The notes: generated from the sequence alone by a model not told the origin. DNA of 64,000 bases from Humibacillus xanthopallidus (GCF_006717145.1 NZ_VFQF01000002.1:1054001-1118000), one strand, 5' to 3'. Positions 44,955-54,446 are shown, counted from the stretch's first letter. Translations and numbers: made by a program.

Positions 44955-45395
44955 GTGGACTGGACCCTCGAGGTCGTCATCGTCCCGGTCAGCGATCTCG
45001 ATGCCGCCATCGCCTTCTACCGCGACCAAGTGGGCTTCACCCTCGACCACGACACGACGAACGAGCACATGCACGTCGCCCAGCTGACGCCGCCCGGCTC
45101 CGGCTGCTCGATCGTCGTGGGCGACCTGCCGTCGCAACGGTCGATGGCGCCCGGCAGCCTCCACGGGCTCCAGCTCGTCGTCGCCGACGCCGCTTCGGCC
45201 CGTCAGGAGCTCGTGGGCCGCGGAGTCGAGTGCTCCGAGATCACCGTCTTCGACGAGCGCGACGGCGGCACGTTCTTCGGCTTCGCCGACCCGGACGGCA
45301 ACTCGTGGGCGGTGCAGCAGATCAGGGCCCGGGCCGACCAACCGCTCATCCCCCGTGAGCACCGGGGCCGCTTCGGCGAGGGTGTCGAGCTCTGA
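44955..45395 (+). CDS. VOC-superfamily (glyoxalase-like) protein
   Basis: 146 aa, GTG 44955, 5 nt after the SRPBCC stop. One VOC module with VVIVPVSDLDAAIAFYRDQVG near 8, HGLQLVVAD near 73 and FFGFADPDGNSWAVQQI near 107, the His and Glu-equivalent metal positions being partly kept. Could be a dioxygenase, isomerase or resistance protein; substrate unknown. Its downstream 21-bp hairpin terminates the operon. Confidence 0.88.
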   Translation: MDWTLEVVIVPVSDLDAAIAFYRDQVGFTLDHDTTNEHMHVAQLTPPGSGCSIVVGDLPSQRSMAPGSLHGLQLVVADAASARQELVGRGVECSEITVFDERDGGTFFGFADPDGNSWAVQQIRARADQPLIPREHRGRFGEGVEL

Positions 45396-45405
45396 GCGAA
45401 CCGGC

Positions 45406-45450
45406 GACGTCCGTGCCCGGGCCTGGAAACCAGGCCCAGGCACGGACGTC
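45406..45450. terminator. Strong bidirectional terminator hairpin
   Basis: Arms 45406-45426 and 45430-45450 are complementary at 20 of 21 positions around an AAA loop, between the converging VOC and sedolisin genes. Left arm begins GACGTCCGTGCC, right arm ends GGCACGGACGTC. Confidence 0.85.
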
Positions 45451-45459
45451 GCGCGTCGG

Positions 45460-46992
45460 TCAGTTGCCGTGCACCGCCTGGACGAGGTCGGGCAGCAGCA
45501 CTGCTGCGTTCGGCGTGCCGAGGCCGGTCACCGGGTCCCAACCGGACGTGGCCGGGTAGCCAGCGACGCTGGGGTCGGCCGTGTTGTTGCCGAGGGTGAC
45601 GTCGTGGAAGTCCGCGGCATACCGCGTCGCGTTGGCGCCGATCCGGTAGAGCCCCGGGTTGATGAGGCCCAGGCCGCCGCCGTTGATCTGGTCTGCGATC
45701 GCGACGAGCCCGGCCCACTCCGGGCAGGAGAGCGACGTGCCGCCGACGTCGTACCACCCGGTGCTGCAGGGTGCGCCACCGCAGATCAGCCCGCTCGTTC
45801 CGTCGGGAGGCAGCGACACGTAGATCAGGGCACCGGTGCCGGCGCTGGCCTGCAGGCCGATGTCAGGGACGCCGCGCTTGCTGCCGATCGGTGTGCTGCC
45901 GGCGGGCAGGGTCGACTGGTAGTCGGGCCTGTCGAAGATGCGGCTGAAGCCACCTCCGGAGAAGGTCCACCCCACCTCGGCTGCCTGCGGGTTCGCCTGG
46001 CACTTGGCCGGGGGGTGGATGCTGTCGACGACACGACCGGCCGTCGCCTCGGCGTCGGTGCACAGGTAGGTGCCCCCCACGCCCGTCACGAGCGGATCGG
46101 ATGCGGGCCACTCCACCGTCGGGTAGGGGATGAGAGCCCCGCCCGTGCTCACCGGCTGCTTCATCGTGTTAGCCGTGCCGCCGTCGCCGGACGAGCCGAG
46201 CACCGTGACGCCGTTCTGGGCGGCGGAGACGAACGCGTGCCTGAGGTTCAGCAGCGACTGCGTGCTGCCGAAGGCATCCTCGGCGGAGGCGAAGCTCTGC
46301 GAGATCACGTTCGCAAGATGGTGGTCGACGACGTACTGCTCTGCGGCCATCATCTGTGGGAAGCCCTGGACCCCAAGGGTTTCGGAGTTCGGGGTGGTGA
46401 CGAGGAGGATGTTGGCACCCGGAGCCATGGAGTGCGCGCTCTCGACGTCGAGCGACACCTCGAGCGCCCAGGCGGACTTATCCTGCAGGCCGGGGCTCTT
46501 GCTGGTCGGCGGAGGTGCCTTCGTTGCCGGACTGCCCTGAAGGTGCAGCTCGCTGAAGGTCGGCATCCCCGCGGTGCAGCTCACCGACTCCTCACCGCAC
46601 ATGGCGGGCAGCCCGAACGCCTGGTCGTAGACGTGCAGGTCGTGAGCCATCGTGTCGCTGCCGTGCGAGTCGACGATGGCGATCGTCATGCCGCGGCCGT
46701 CGAGGTGGCTGTCGATCAGGCTCTGGACGTTGTAGGCAGCGCGCGTCGACGTCGGCGTGAAGCACCGGCGTCCCGCGGAGTAGCACTGCGCCGCCGTGGG
46801 CGGGGTCGTCGAGGCTGTCATCTGGACGTAGTCGGACACCGCCGGGTGAAGGCCCGACAGGGCCGCGGTCGCCGACCCCGTCGAGACAGGAGCGGCGGTC
46901 AAAACGGTCGAGGCGCCGCTCGTGGCAGCGCCGAGGGTGGCCAGGGCGATGGCGCTGATGGTCGCCACCGCTCTCGCTTGGGTCTGGATCAT
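45460..46992 (-). CDS. Secreted sedolisin-type serine-carboxyl peptidase (S53)
   Basis: 510 aa, ATG 46992 with GGAG upstream. Signal peptide about 1-30. Catalytic marks: ALEVSLDVE (Glu and Asp four residues apart) near 170, SSGDGG (oxyanion Asp) near 270, and YDVGGTSLSCPEWAGL with the nucleophilic Ser near 430. Calcium-site-like end (DPVTGLGTPNA). The region before the catalytic core is only about 70 residues, much shorter than the usual sedolisin propeptide of about 170-190. Six or more Cys suggest disulfides. Acid protease outside the cell. Confidence 0.87.
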   Translation of the reverse strand: MIQTQARAVATISAIALATLGAATSGASTVLTAAPVSTGSATAALSGLHPAVSDYVQMTASTTPPTAAQCYSAGRRCFTPTSTRAAYNVQSLIDSHLDGRGMTIAIVDSHGSDTMAHDLHVYDQAFGLPAMCGEESVSCTAGMPTFSELHLQGSPATKAPPPTSKSPGLQDKSAWALEVSLDVESAHSMAPGANILLVTTPNSETLGVQGFPQMMAAEQYVVDHHLANVISQSFASAEDAFGSTQSLLNLRHAFVSAAQNGVTVLGSSGDGGTANTMKQPVSTGGALIPYPTVEWPASDPLVTGVGGTYLCTDAEATAGRVVDSIHPPAKCQANPQAAEVGWTFSGGGFSRIFDRPDYQSTLPAGSTPIGSKRGVPDIGLQASAGTGALIYVSLPPDGTSGLICGGAPCSTGWYDVGGTSLSCPEWAGLVAIADQINGGGLGLINPGLYRIGANATRYAADFHDVTLGNNTADPSVAGYPATSGWDPVTGLGTPNAAVLLPDLVQAVHGN

Positions 46993-47362
46993 CGTTGCTC
47001 CAAGCTTCCCGAGTGGATGTGATCTGCGGATCGAATCCTTCGGCTGACCGGCGGCGGACATCGGCGTCGACAGCCACCTCCCAGCGAACCGCTGCCACGC
47101 CGCGGGCACCACAGCGCCCTGGAAACTCAGTGCGAATTCACGGGTTGCGTGCAGGATCGGCTCCGCGTGCGTTCGGCCCAGACCGGGCCCCGCCGCAGCG
47201 CCATCGCAGGCGCGCGTCGTCGACCCGGGTGCACATTCAGTCGCACCAGCCGGCCCGGAGCGACGATATGCGTCGCCCACGGGGCCCGACGTGACGGATT
47301 GCGCACATCGGGGCACGGACTGCGGGTTCCGCCGGAGGCCGGCCGGGCGGCATACTGACCCC
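46993..47362. other. 370-bp divergent intergenic region, sedolisin / gabT
   Basis: Contains the sedolisin ribosome site at its left edge and the gabT -10 box at its right edge. No gene, hairpin or repeat is evident between. Composition is normal for the window. Confidence 0.6.
47351..47356 (+). promoter_or_regulatory. -10 box CATACT of gabT
   Basis: CATACT followed by 6 nt and ATG 47363; part of a CGGCATAC word. No clear -35. There is no Shine-Dalgarno, consistent with a leaderless mRNA. Confidence 0.5.
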
Positions 47363-48700
47363 ATGAGCAACGTCCCCCAGCAGCGGCTCCTCCAGACCGC
47401 GATCCCCGGCCCGAAGTCGGCCGCGCTCCAGGCCCGCAAGACGGCCGCCGTGTCCGCCGGTGTCTCCACCGGCCTCCCGGTCTACGTCGAGCGCGCCGGT
47501 GGCGGCATCCTCGTCGACGTCGACGGCAACCAGCTCATCGACTTCGGCTCCGGCATCGCCGTGACGACGGTCGGCAACGCCGCCCCACGCGTCGTCGACC
47601 GCGTGACGGCGCAGGTGCAGGACTTCACCCACACGTGCTTCATGGTGACCCCCTACGAGGAGTACCTCGAGGTCGCCGAGGCCCTCAACGACCTGACCCC
47701 CGGCGACCACGACAAGCGCACCGCGCTCTTCAACTCCGGCGCCGAGGCCGTCGAGAACGCCGTCAAGGTGGCCCGCCACTTCACCGGCCGCAACGCCGTC
47801 GTCGCCTTCGACCACGCCTACCACGGCCGCACCAACCTCACGATGGCGCTGACGGCCAAGAACATGCCGTACAAGCACAAGTTCGGCCCGTTCGCCGGCG
47901 AGGTCTACCGCGCGCCGATGAGCTACCCCTACCGCTGGCCGGGTGGCCCCGCCGACTGCGCCAAGGAGAGCTTCGACGCCTTCGTCAGCCAGGTGCACGC
48001 GCAGGTGGGGGAGGAGAACCTCGCCGCCGTGATCCTCGAGCCGATCCAGGGTGAGGGCGGATTCATCGTCCCCGCACCGGGATTCGTCAAGCAGGTCGCC
48101 GACTGGTGCACCGACAACGGCATCCTCTTCATCGCGGACGAGGTGCAGACGGGCTTCTGCCGCACCGGCGACTGGTTCGCGAGCGAGCACGAGGAGGTCG
48201 TGCCCGACCTCATCACGACCGCCAAGGGCATGGCCGGTGGCCTCCCGCTCGCTGCCGTCACCGGCCGCGCCGACGTCATGGACTCGATTCACGGCGGCGG
48301 CCTGGGTGGCACCTACGGCGGCAACCCCGTCGCCTGCGCGTCGGCTCTCGGCGCCATCGAGACGATGAAGGAGGAGGACCTCTGCGGCCGCGCCAAGCAG
48401 GTCGAGGCCCTCTTCGTCCCGCGCCTGCAGGCGCTCGCCGAGCGCTACCCCCAGATCGGCGACATCCGCGGCCGCGGCGCCATGCTCGCCGTCGAGCTCG
48501 TCAACGGCGCGGGCGACATCACGCCCAACGCCGCGCTCACCGCCGCCGTCAACAAGGCCTGTCACGCCGACGGCCTCGTCACCCTGACGTGCGGCACCTA
48601 CGGCAATGTCTTCCGCTTCCTGCCGCCGCTCGCCGCGAGCGACGAGCTGCTCAGCGAGGGCCTCGACATCTTCGAGAAGGCGTTCGCCGCCTCCGTCTGA
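47363..48700 (+). CDS. gabT: 4-aminobutyrate aminotransferase
   Basis: 445 aa, ATG 47363. Class III PLP aminotransferase: FNSGAEAVENAVKVAR near 126, HAYHGRTNLTMALT near 152, IADEVQTGFCRTG near 260, and the PLP-Lys in TTAKGMAGGLPLAAV near 289. Closest in style to GabT (4-aminobutyrate to succinate semialdehyde with 2-oxoglutarate); 5-aminovalerate is an alternative substrate. No gabD or regulator beside it. Confidence 0.9.
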   Translation: MSNVPQQRLLQTAIPGPKSAALQARKTAAVSAGVSTGLPVYVERAGGGILVDVDGNQLIDFGSGIAVTTVGNAAPRVVDRVTAQVQDFTHTCFMVTPYEEYLEVAEALNDLTPGDHDKRTALFNSGAEAVENAVKVARHFTGRNAVVAFDHAYHGRTNLTMALTAKNMPYKHKFGPFAGEVYRAPMSYPYRWPGGPADCAKESFDAFVSQVHAQVGEENLAAVILEPIQGEGGFIVPAPGFVKQVADWCTDNGILFIADEVQTGFCRTGDWFASEHEEVVPDLITTAKGMAGGLPLAAVTGRADVMDSIHGGGLGGTYGGNPVACASALGAIETMKEEDLCGRAKQVEALFVPRLQALAERYPQIGDIRGRGAMLAVELVNGAGDITPNAALTAAVNKACHADGLVTLTCGTYGNVFRFLPPLAASDELLSEGLDIFEKAFAASV

Positions 48701-48719
48701 GGCGCCGTGACCCCGAGGA

Positions 48720-48768
48720 GGTATGCCGTCCGGTTGCCTTGCAGCGCAACGGAACCGGACGGCCTACC
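48720..48768. terminator. First hairpin of a double terminator after gabT
   Basis: GGTATGCCGTCCGGTT (48720-48735) pairs with 48753-48768 at 15 of 16 positions, loop 17 nt. It includes the GTATGCCG word. Confidence 0.6.
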
Positions 48769-48780
48769 GCCTGACAAGCC

Positions 48781-48814
48781 GAGAGGCCCGCCCCCGTGAA
48801 GGGGCGGGCCTCTC
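48781..48814. terminator. Second hairpin of the double terminator
   Basis: Perfect 14-bp arms GAGAGGCCCGCCCC and GGGGCGGGCCTCTC around CGTGAA, followed by TGTGT. Between converging gabT and the M6 protease. Confidence 0.85.
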
Positions 48815-48835
48815 TGTGTCGCAGGCGGTTACCTG

Positions 48836-51208
48836 TCAGCGCTTCCAGACCTTGACCGTCATCGACGTGCCGTTCTGGCCCGTGATGCCGATGTTGACAC
48901 CGTTGTTAGGGACCTTGACGCCCGTGGTCGGCGTGCTCGGGTACCAGTACTGCTTGCTGTCGTCGAACACCGGCTGGGCGGGCTTGCCCGTGATCCGGTA
49001 GCCCACGCTGTTCTTGTGGTACGTGAACGAGTCGGACGTCTCCAGCGAGAACGGTGCGTCGTAGCCGGCGATGCGCGGACGCAGCAGCGTGCCGTCACCG
49101 ACCGGCACCGGTGCCGGGTTGGCGTCGACCGGCAGGATCTCGCCCTCGCCCGGGTGCGCGCCGGTGTTGTTGTCGGCCTGCGAGAGGTCCCAGTAGCTGA
49201 TGAGCAGGCCGTCCTGGTAGGGGAAGTGCTCGACGAAGTCAGGCTTCGTGTTCAGCCAACCGAAGTTGTACGGACCGCTCTTGAGGTACTGGTCGAACGA
49301 CACGTAGTCGCGGTGTGAGGCGATGTAGTAGTTGGGGTAGTCCATGGTCGTCTCACTGCCGACTGCCGAGAAGCCGTCGAGGGTCCAGCCCTCGTTACCT
49401 GTCTCCGCGCCGGAGTTGACCAAGATGGTGCCACCGGAGACGACCTGGACGTCGTCGACGAAGAAGCCGCGCTCGGTGTAGGCCGGGTCGGTCGCGTAAC
49501 GGAATCGGAGGCTAACCGTCTTACCCGCGTAGGCAGATAGGTCGAACGTCGCGGGAACCCACGTGTCGTTCGTCGTGCCGGTGATGCCGTTGTTCTCCTT
49601 GCCCGTGATGGTGCCCGGGATCGTGGCCCAGCCGGAGCCGTCGTTGACCTCGACATAGGCGAAGTCGCAGGTGCAGTCCTCGATGAAGTAGTTCGTCTGG
49701 AAGGACAGCGTCGAGGTGCCTGCGGCGAGGGTGACGTCACGGGTCATCGTGGCGTTGGTTGCGTCCTCACGGCCGCCGTACCAGGACTTCGAGCCGGCGT
49801 ACGGCGTCGCGAGCTTGGTGACGACGGTCTTGTCGGGAAGGCCGACGATGACAGCCTGCTTCTTCGCCGAGTTGTACTCGTGGGGGCCAAGGTCGACCGT
49901 ACTGCCCGCGGCCGTGACGGTCGGGATGTACTTGTAATCGAGCCAGCCGAGGAACAGCTTCTCCCAGGCGCCGAAGTCGGAGCCGCGCGAACCGATGGAC
50001 TTATCCTTGGGTCCGGCCTGGCGGCTCTGCGCCATCATCGACCACCAGTTGACGCCGTTGTCGGCACCGGTGGCGCTGTCGTAGAGGTCGGGAAGGCCGA
50101 GGTCGTGGCCGTACTCGTGGGTGAAGACGGACATGCCGCCGTTCTCGGGCTGGATCGTGTAGTCGCCGACCCACATGCCCGTGGTGCCGATCTGCGTGCC
50201 ACCGTTGAGGTTGCCCGCGGGGCCCTGGCTGCCGGCCGTGTTGTAGTACGCGAACCAGCGGTGCGACCAGATGGCGTCCTCACCCTGGATGGGGTCGCCG
50301 TCGGCCTGGTCGCCACCGGCGTGGACGATCTGGAAGTGGTCAATGTAGCCGTCGGGCTCGTTGAAGTTGCCGTCGTTGTCGGCGTCGTAGCGGTCCCACT
50401 GGTCGTAGGTCGCGAGGGTCGCCTTGATCTGGGTGTCGGTCTGGCCCTTGGCCTTCTGGTCGGCGACCCACTGGTTGACGCCGTCGCGCACGAGAGCCCA
50501 CGTGTTGGTGCACACGTGGGAGCCGCAGAAGTCGCGGCCGTAGCGGGCCTCGTTGTAGGGCACCTTGACCCAGTCCGAGACCTGGCCGTCGATGCTGTAG
50601 CGGCCCGAGCTCTGGCGCTCGTACCACTGCTTGACGGTCTCCTGCGTGCCACCGGCGCCTATCGTGCCGCCTGTGCCGAAGTAGAGGTTCTGGAAGTAGT
50701 CGCGGCTGTAGTTCGCGTTCCAGTTTGTCGAGTTGTCGAGGCTGCGGTCGGGCTGCGGGATCGCGTTGTGCAGCGGTCCGTCCCACGTCGTCGGACCGGG
50801 GGTGTTCGGGTCGGAGTCGACGTCGGGGTAGCTCGCGCTGCGCTGGTTGCCGAACTCCGCGAGCACGACGAAGATCTTGTCGGTGCCCTCGCGGCTGAGC
50901 TCGACGTACTCGTCGGTCGCGCCACTGCCCTTCTTGCCGGTGGAGATTTTGGCGACGGTGCTCTTGCCTTGCTTGACGGCGGTGGCCTTGCCGTCGAGGA
51001 CCTCGGTCAGGGCCCGCTGCTTGAGAGCTCGCGCCTTGTCCTGCTGCGGGCTCGAGAAGTCGTCCGAGCCGGCGGGTGCAGCGGCGTCGCCGACGTGCAC
51101 CGTGTTCGGGCTGGCGTTGGGAAGAGCGCCCACCATCGGAGCTCCGATGGACACCCCCATCCCTGCGGCCAGGGCGAGGCTGAGCAGCCCCACAGACGTC
51201 CTACGCAC
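48836..51208 (-). CDS. Secreted immune-inhibitor-A-like metalloprotease (M6)
   Basis: 790 aa, GTG 51208 with AAGGAGG upstream. Signal peptide about 1-28, propeptide-like region to about 110, M6 catalytic domain about 110-430 with FTHEYGHDLGLPDLYD (two His, Glu and Asp zinc-site residues) near 358, then beta-sandwich carbohydrate/MAM-like domains (CTCDFAYVEVNDGSGW, FFVDDVQVVSGG) about 490-640 and a C-terminal domain. Degrades extracellular proteins; InhA of bacilli is the model. Many Tyr/Asn/Asp residues typical of exoenzymes. Confidence 0.92.
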   Translation of the reverse strand: MRRTSVGLLSLALAAGMGVSIGAPMVGALPNASPNTVHVGDAAAPAGSDDFSSPQQDKARALKQRALTEVLDGKATAVKQGKSTVAKISTGKKGSGATDEYVELSREGTDKIFVVLAEFGNQRSASYPDVDSDPNTPGPTTWDGPLHNAIPQPDRSLDNSTNWNANYSRDYFQNLYFGTGGTIGAGGTQETVKQWYERQSSGRYSIDGQVSDWVKVPYNEARYGRDFCGSHVCTNTWALVRDGVNQWVADQKAKGQTDTQIKATLATYDQWDRYDADNDGNFNEPDGYIDHFQIVHAGGDQADGDPIQGEDAIWSHRWFAYYNTAGSQGPAGNLNGGTQIGTTGMWVGDYTIQPENGGMSVFTHEYGHDLGLPDLYDSATGADNGVNWWSMMAQSRQAGPKDKSIGSRGSDFGAWEKLFLGWLDYKYIPTVTAAGSTVDLGPHEYNSAKKQAVIVGLPDKTVVTKLATPYAGSKSWYGGREDATNATMTRDVTLAAGTSTLSFQTNYFIEDCTCDFAYVEVNDGSGWATIPGTITGKENNGITGTTNDTWVPATFDLSAYAGKTVSLRFRYATDPAYTERGFFVDDVQVVSGGTILVNSGAETGNEGWTLDGFSAVGSETTMDYPNYYIASHRDYVSFDQYLKSGPYNFGWLNTKPDFVEHFPYQDGLLISYWDLSQADNNTGAHPGEGEILPVDANPAPVPVGDGTLLRPRIAGYDAPFSLETSDSFTYHKNSVGYRITGKPAQPVFDDSKQYWYPSTPTTGVKVPNNGVNIGITGQNGTSMTVKVWKR

Positions 51209-51559
51209 TGATCCTCCTTGACGGGCGGCCGTCGTCGGCCGCCGGTCCGCGCGATGCGCGTGGCCCGATCAGGGTCACGCGCACCAGTGATGTCGGGTTG
51301 GGGCTCCCCCGAGCAACCCGAGAAGGAGAATGGCAGCGCCAGTGGGCTCGCGCCAGAGGTTGAGCCCACTAATTTCAGGAGTTTTTCAGGTGGCAGGCAG
51401 ACCGCTCTGAAGAAGATGCCGTATGCCGCGTGGTCGGCGAAGGATCCGAAGGCCGCTCCCCGAGACTATTGGAGAGCGTCCGGGAGCGTCGGAGGGCCCG
51501 GACGTCTGGCGGTCTCAAGGGGACTCAGGCGGACGGCATACCTGCGTGGATGGCTGGGG
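51209..51559. other. 351-bp gap upstream of the M6 protease gene
   Basis: Holds the protease ribosome site, a GGCGGCC / GGCCGCC hairpin at 51224-51243 in its leader, a locally T-rich stretch near 51370-51390, and an opposed pair of the genome word (GTATGCCG near 51420, CGGCATAC near 51534). No gene is convincing. Confidence 0.55.
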
Positions 51560-52384
51560 TCAGTGCTGGTCGAGCGGGGCGACGTCGGGGCGCTTGGCCT
51601 GGCGGTGGTCGCCCGACGATCGGCCGGTGAGTCGGCGGTGGACCCAGGGGCCGACGTACTCCTTGGCCCACTGGGCGTTGGCCTGCAGCGCCTCGCGGCG
51701 CCCGATCGGCGGGGCCGGCTCGAGCGGTGTCGCCCAGTCGGTCTCGGCCGGAGTGTGTCCCAGCGCCTCGAGCGCGGCGAGGGAGACGCGCCGGTGGCCC
51801 TCGGTCGTCATGTGGATGCGGTCCTCGCTCCACATCCGCCAGTCGCGCAGGGCGTGCAGGCCCCACTGGTCGATGACGTGGGCGCCGTTGCGGCGCGCGA
51901 TGCTCCAGATGTTGGCCGTGTGGATCGCGGCGCGGCCCCTCGTGGCCTTGACGAGCGGCGCGTCGGCCGGGTCGACGGGGGTCGCCATGAGCACGTCGGC
52001 GCCGGTCGCGCGGATGCGGGCCACCGCGGCCTCGAGGCGCGCGGCCAGCCCGTCGAGGTCGGCCTTGGGGCGCAGGATGTCGTTGCCGCCACCGACGATG
52101 CTGACGAGGTCCGGTTGCAGGGCGAGGGCGTCCTCGAGCTGCGGACCGACGACGTCGTCCAGCTTGCGACCGCGCACGGCGAGGTTGGCGTAGCCGAAGT
52201 CGAGCCCCTCCGTGCGGGCGATCTCGGACAGGTGCGACGCGAGGCGGTCGGCCCAGCCGGCGAACTCGCCGTCGTGGCCGAAGGTCGGGTCGTCGTCGCA
52301 CATGCCCTCGGTGAAGGAGTCGCCGATCGCGACGTAGCGCGTCCAGACGGTCGGTCCGGAGACCTCGGGGGTGGGCTGGGTCAT
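51560..52384 (-). CDS. SGNH/GDSL hydrolase
   Basis: 274 aa, ATG 52384 overlapping the ung stop. SGNH blocks: block [13 protein letters not shown] (Ser nucleophile near 23), block [12 protein letters not shown] (Gly/Asn near 100) and block [13 protein letters not shown] (Asp and His near 190). No signal peptide, so intracellular esterase or deacylase. A conserved [17 protein letters not shown] tail is typical of an actinobacterial subgroup. Substrate unknown; coupling to ung has no obvious functional meaning. Confidence 0.9.
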   Translation of the reverse strand: MTQPTPEVSGPTVWTRYVAIGDSFTEGMCDDDPTFGHDGEFAGWADRLASHLSEIARTEGLDFGYANLAVRGRKLDDVVGPQLEDALALQPDLVSIVGGGNDILRPKADLDGLAARLEAAVARIRATGADVLMATPVDPADAPLVKATRGRAAIHTANIWSIARRNGAHVIDQWGLHALRDWRMWSEDRIHMTTEGHRRVSLAALEALGHTPAETDWATPLEPAPPIGRREALQANAQWAKEYVGPWVHRRLTGRSSGDHRQAKRPDVAPLDQH

Positions 52385-53064
52385 GTCAGCCTCCAGTCGA
52401 TGGGTGCCGCGCCCTGCTGGGCGAGGAGGTCGTTGGTGCGGCTGAAGGGCCGCGAGCCGAAGAAGCCGGAGCGTGCCGAGAGGGGCGACGGGTGGGCCGA
52501 CTCGATGCGCGGCACGTCGCCGAGCATGGGGGCGAGCGACTGGGCCTGACGGCCCCAGAGGATCGCAACGAGTGGCCCACCGCGCTCGACGAGGGCCGAG
52601 ATGGCTTGTGCCGTAACGGTTTCCCAGCCCTTGCCCTGGTGGCTCGCACTGGCACCGGGACGCACCGTGAGCACTCTGTTGAGCAGCATGACGCCGCGCT
52701 CGAACCACGGCGTGAGGTCGCCGTTGCCCGGTGTCGGCAGGCCGAGGTCGGTGCCGAGCTCGACATAGATGTTCTGGAGTGAGCGCGGCACCGGTTGCAC
52801 GTCGGGTGCCACGCTGAAGCTCAGCCCCACTGGGTGACCGGGCGTCGGGTAGGGGTCCTGGCCGACGACCAGCACGCGCACATCGGGCAGCGGCAGCGAG
52901 AAGGCCCGCAGCACGCGGTCGCCGGCCGGGAGGTAGCCCCGGCCCGCGGCGACCTCCGCGCGCAGGAACTCGCCCATCGCGCTGATGGTGTCGGCGACGG
53001 GTTCGAGGGCTGGCACCCAGGTCGGGTGGACGAGCTCACTGAGGGGTCGGGCCGGCACGGGCAC
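52381..53064 (-). CDS. ung: Uracil-DNA glycosylase
   Basis: 227 aa. Family 1 [20 protein letters not shown] (catalytic Asp) near 69, [11 protein letters not shown] near 127, ILWGRQAQ and [11 protein letters not shown] (catalytic His) near 192. Removes uracil from DNA. Two GTG starts are possible, 53064 and 53058; the TAGCGT box at 53065-53070 is immediately next to the first and 6 nt from the second, so a leaderless mRNA would start at 53058 (225 aa). Confidence 0.95.
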   Translation of the reverse strand: MPVPARPLSELVHPTWVPALEPVADTISAMGEFLRAEVAAGRGYLPAGDRVLRAFSLPLPDVRVLVVGQDPYPTPGHPVGLSFSVAPDVQPVPRSLQNIYVELGTDLGLPTPGNGDLTPWFERGVMLLNRVLTVRPGASASHQGKGWETVTAQAISALVERGGPLVAILWGRQAQSLAPMLGDVPRIESAHPSPLSARSGFFGSRPFSRTNDLLAQQGAAPIDWRLT

Positions 53065-53070
53065 ACGCTA
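53065..53070 (-). promoter_or_regulatory. -10 box TAGCGT of ung
   Basis: TAGCGT on the minus strand, 6 nt before GTG 53058. This favours 53058 over 53064 as the ung start. Confidence 0.5.
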
Positions 53071-53088
53071 CCCCCGCCCGCCCGCCGA

Positions 53089-53146
53089 CCCCGGATCGAG
53101 GTGATCCTGGCACCGACGTGGCTTCCGCGATCACCTCGAATCGGGG
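53089..53146. promoter_or_regulatory. Dyad operator candidate between ung and nagA
   Basis: CCCCGGATCGAGGTGATC (53089-53106) and GATCACCTCGAATCGGGG (53129-53146) are complementary except at two positions; the inner TCGAGGTGATC/GATCACCTCGA is perfect. Spacer 22 nt. It sits in the divergent promoter region, so a dimeric regulator may bind both arms. Confidence 0.5.
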
Positions 53147-53189
53147 AGTGGGGGAGGCTGAGGGTGGTGGTGCGACAGAATCGGTGGCG

Positions 53190-54437
53190 ATGAACGCCAC
53201 GCTCCGCGGACCCGCCCTCGTCGATGACGCCGTGCTGCCCGACGTGCTCGTGCGCATCGAGGGCGACCGCATCGCAGCCGTCACGCCACTGACCGGCACA
53301 CACGGCCTTCCGAGCTCCACCCAGGGCTCCACACACGGCGCCGCCCGTGGCCCCGGTGATCCACTCGTCCCCGACCCCCGCACGTCTGGCAGCGCGGCCG
53401 CTGCTGAGGTGGTGAGCGGGACGATGCTGCCGGCATACGTCGACATGCACTGCCACGGGGGTGGCGGCACGGCCTTCACCGACCTCGACGACGCGGCCGC
53501 CGCGCGTGCCGCCGAGCACCACCACGCGCGCGGCACGACGAGCCTGCTCGCGAGCCTCGTGACGATGACGCCTCGCGACCTCGAGCGGGGGGTCGCGATG
53601 CTCGCGGAGCTCGCGGACGACGGGCTCGTCGACGGCATCCACCTCGAGGGTCCCTGGCTTGCCGAGGCGCGCTGCGGCGCCCACGACCCCACGCTCCTGC
53701 GCGACCCCACTCTTGCGGAGGTGGAACGCCTGCTTGCCCTGGGGCGCGGACACATTCGCCAGGTGACGCTCGCGCCGGAGCGCGACCACGGGCTCGACCT
53801 CGTGCGCTGGCTCACCGCCGCCGGAGTGCACGCGGCCGTGGGGCACACGACGGCGAGCTTTGCGCAGGTCGAGCAGGCGCTCGCCGCCGGGGCCGACGTC
53901 GCGACGCACCTCTTCAACGGGATGGACCCGTGGCACCACCGGGTGCCCGGAGCCGTGCCCGCCCTGCTGCGCGGGGCAGCCCGCGGCGTCGTCGTGGTCG
54001 AGGTCATCGCCGACGGGGCGCACCTCTCCGACGACACCGTGCGCACCGTGCTCGACCTCGCCGGTGCGGGCTCGGTGGCTTTCGTCTCCGACGCCATGGC
54101 CGCGGCCGGGGTGGGCGACGGCGCCTACGCGCTCGGCGGCCTGTCGGTCGTCGTCGACCGCGGCGTCGCGCGCCTCACCCGCGACCCCGACGGCACGTCG
54201 CCCGGCTCGATCGCCGGCGGCACGAGCCACGTCGCCGACATCGTCAGCCGACAGGTCGGCCTCGGGCTGCCCCTGCCGTATGCCGTCCGGGCCGGTTCGC
54301 GCACGCCGGCCCGCCTGCTCGGGCTGGCTGACCGCGGCTCGATCGCGGTCGGGGCGCGCGCGGACCTCGTCGTCGTCGACGAGGCGCTGAGGGTGCAGCG
54401 GGTGATGCGGGCCGGACGCTGGCTCGGCGAGGGCTGA
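53190..54437 (+). CDS. nagA: N-acetylglucosamine-6-phosphate deacetylase
   Basis: 415 aa, ATG 53190. Amidohydrolase fold: metal site MHCHGGGGTAF near 88, DGIHLEGPWLAEARCGAH near 150, AVGHTTASFAQ near 213, THLFNGMDPWHHR near 236, and SDAMAAAG (catalytic Asp) near 302. Converts GlcNAc-6-P to GlcN-6-P and acetate. A hydrophilic insert of about 25 residues (STQGSTHGAARGPGDP) near 44-70 is not typical. No nagB or PTS gene follows. Confidence 0.92.
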   Translation: MNATLRGPALVDDAVLPDVLVRIEGDRIAAVTPLTGTHGLPSSTQGSTHGAARGPGDPLVPDPRTSGSAAAAEVVSGTMLPAYVDMHCHGGGGTAFTDLDDAAAARAAEHHHARGTTSLLASLVTMTPRDLERGVAMLAELADDGLVDGIHLEGPWLAEARCGAHDPTLLRDPTLAEVERLLALGRGHIRQVTLAPERDHGLDLVRWLTAAGVHAAVGHTTASFAQVEQALAAGADVATHLFNGMDPWHHRVPGAVPALLRGAARGVVVVEVIADGAHLSDDTVRTVLDLAGAGSVAFVSDAMAAAGVGDGAYALGGLSVVVDRGVARLTRDPDGTSPGSIAGGTSHVADIVSRQVGLGLPLPYAVRAGSRTPARLLGLADRGSIAVGARADLVVVDEALRVQRVMRAGRWLGEG

Positions 54438-54446
54438 CGGGTTGGC

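Noticed and set aside
45203-45757. Minus-strand frame spanning the VOC gene and the sedolisin end
   Set aside because: Crosses the strong terminator hairpin and is antisense to the VOC gene; Arg-rich shadow.
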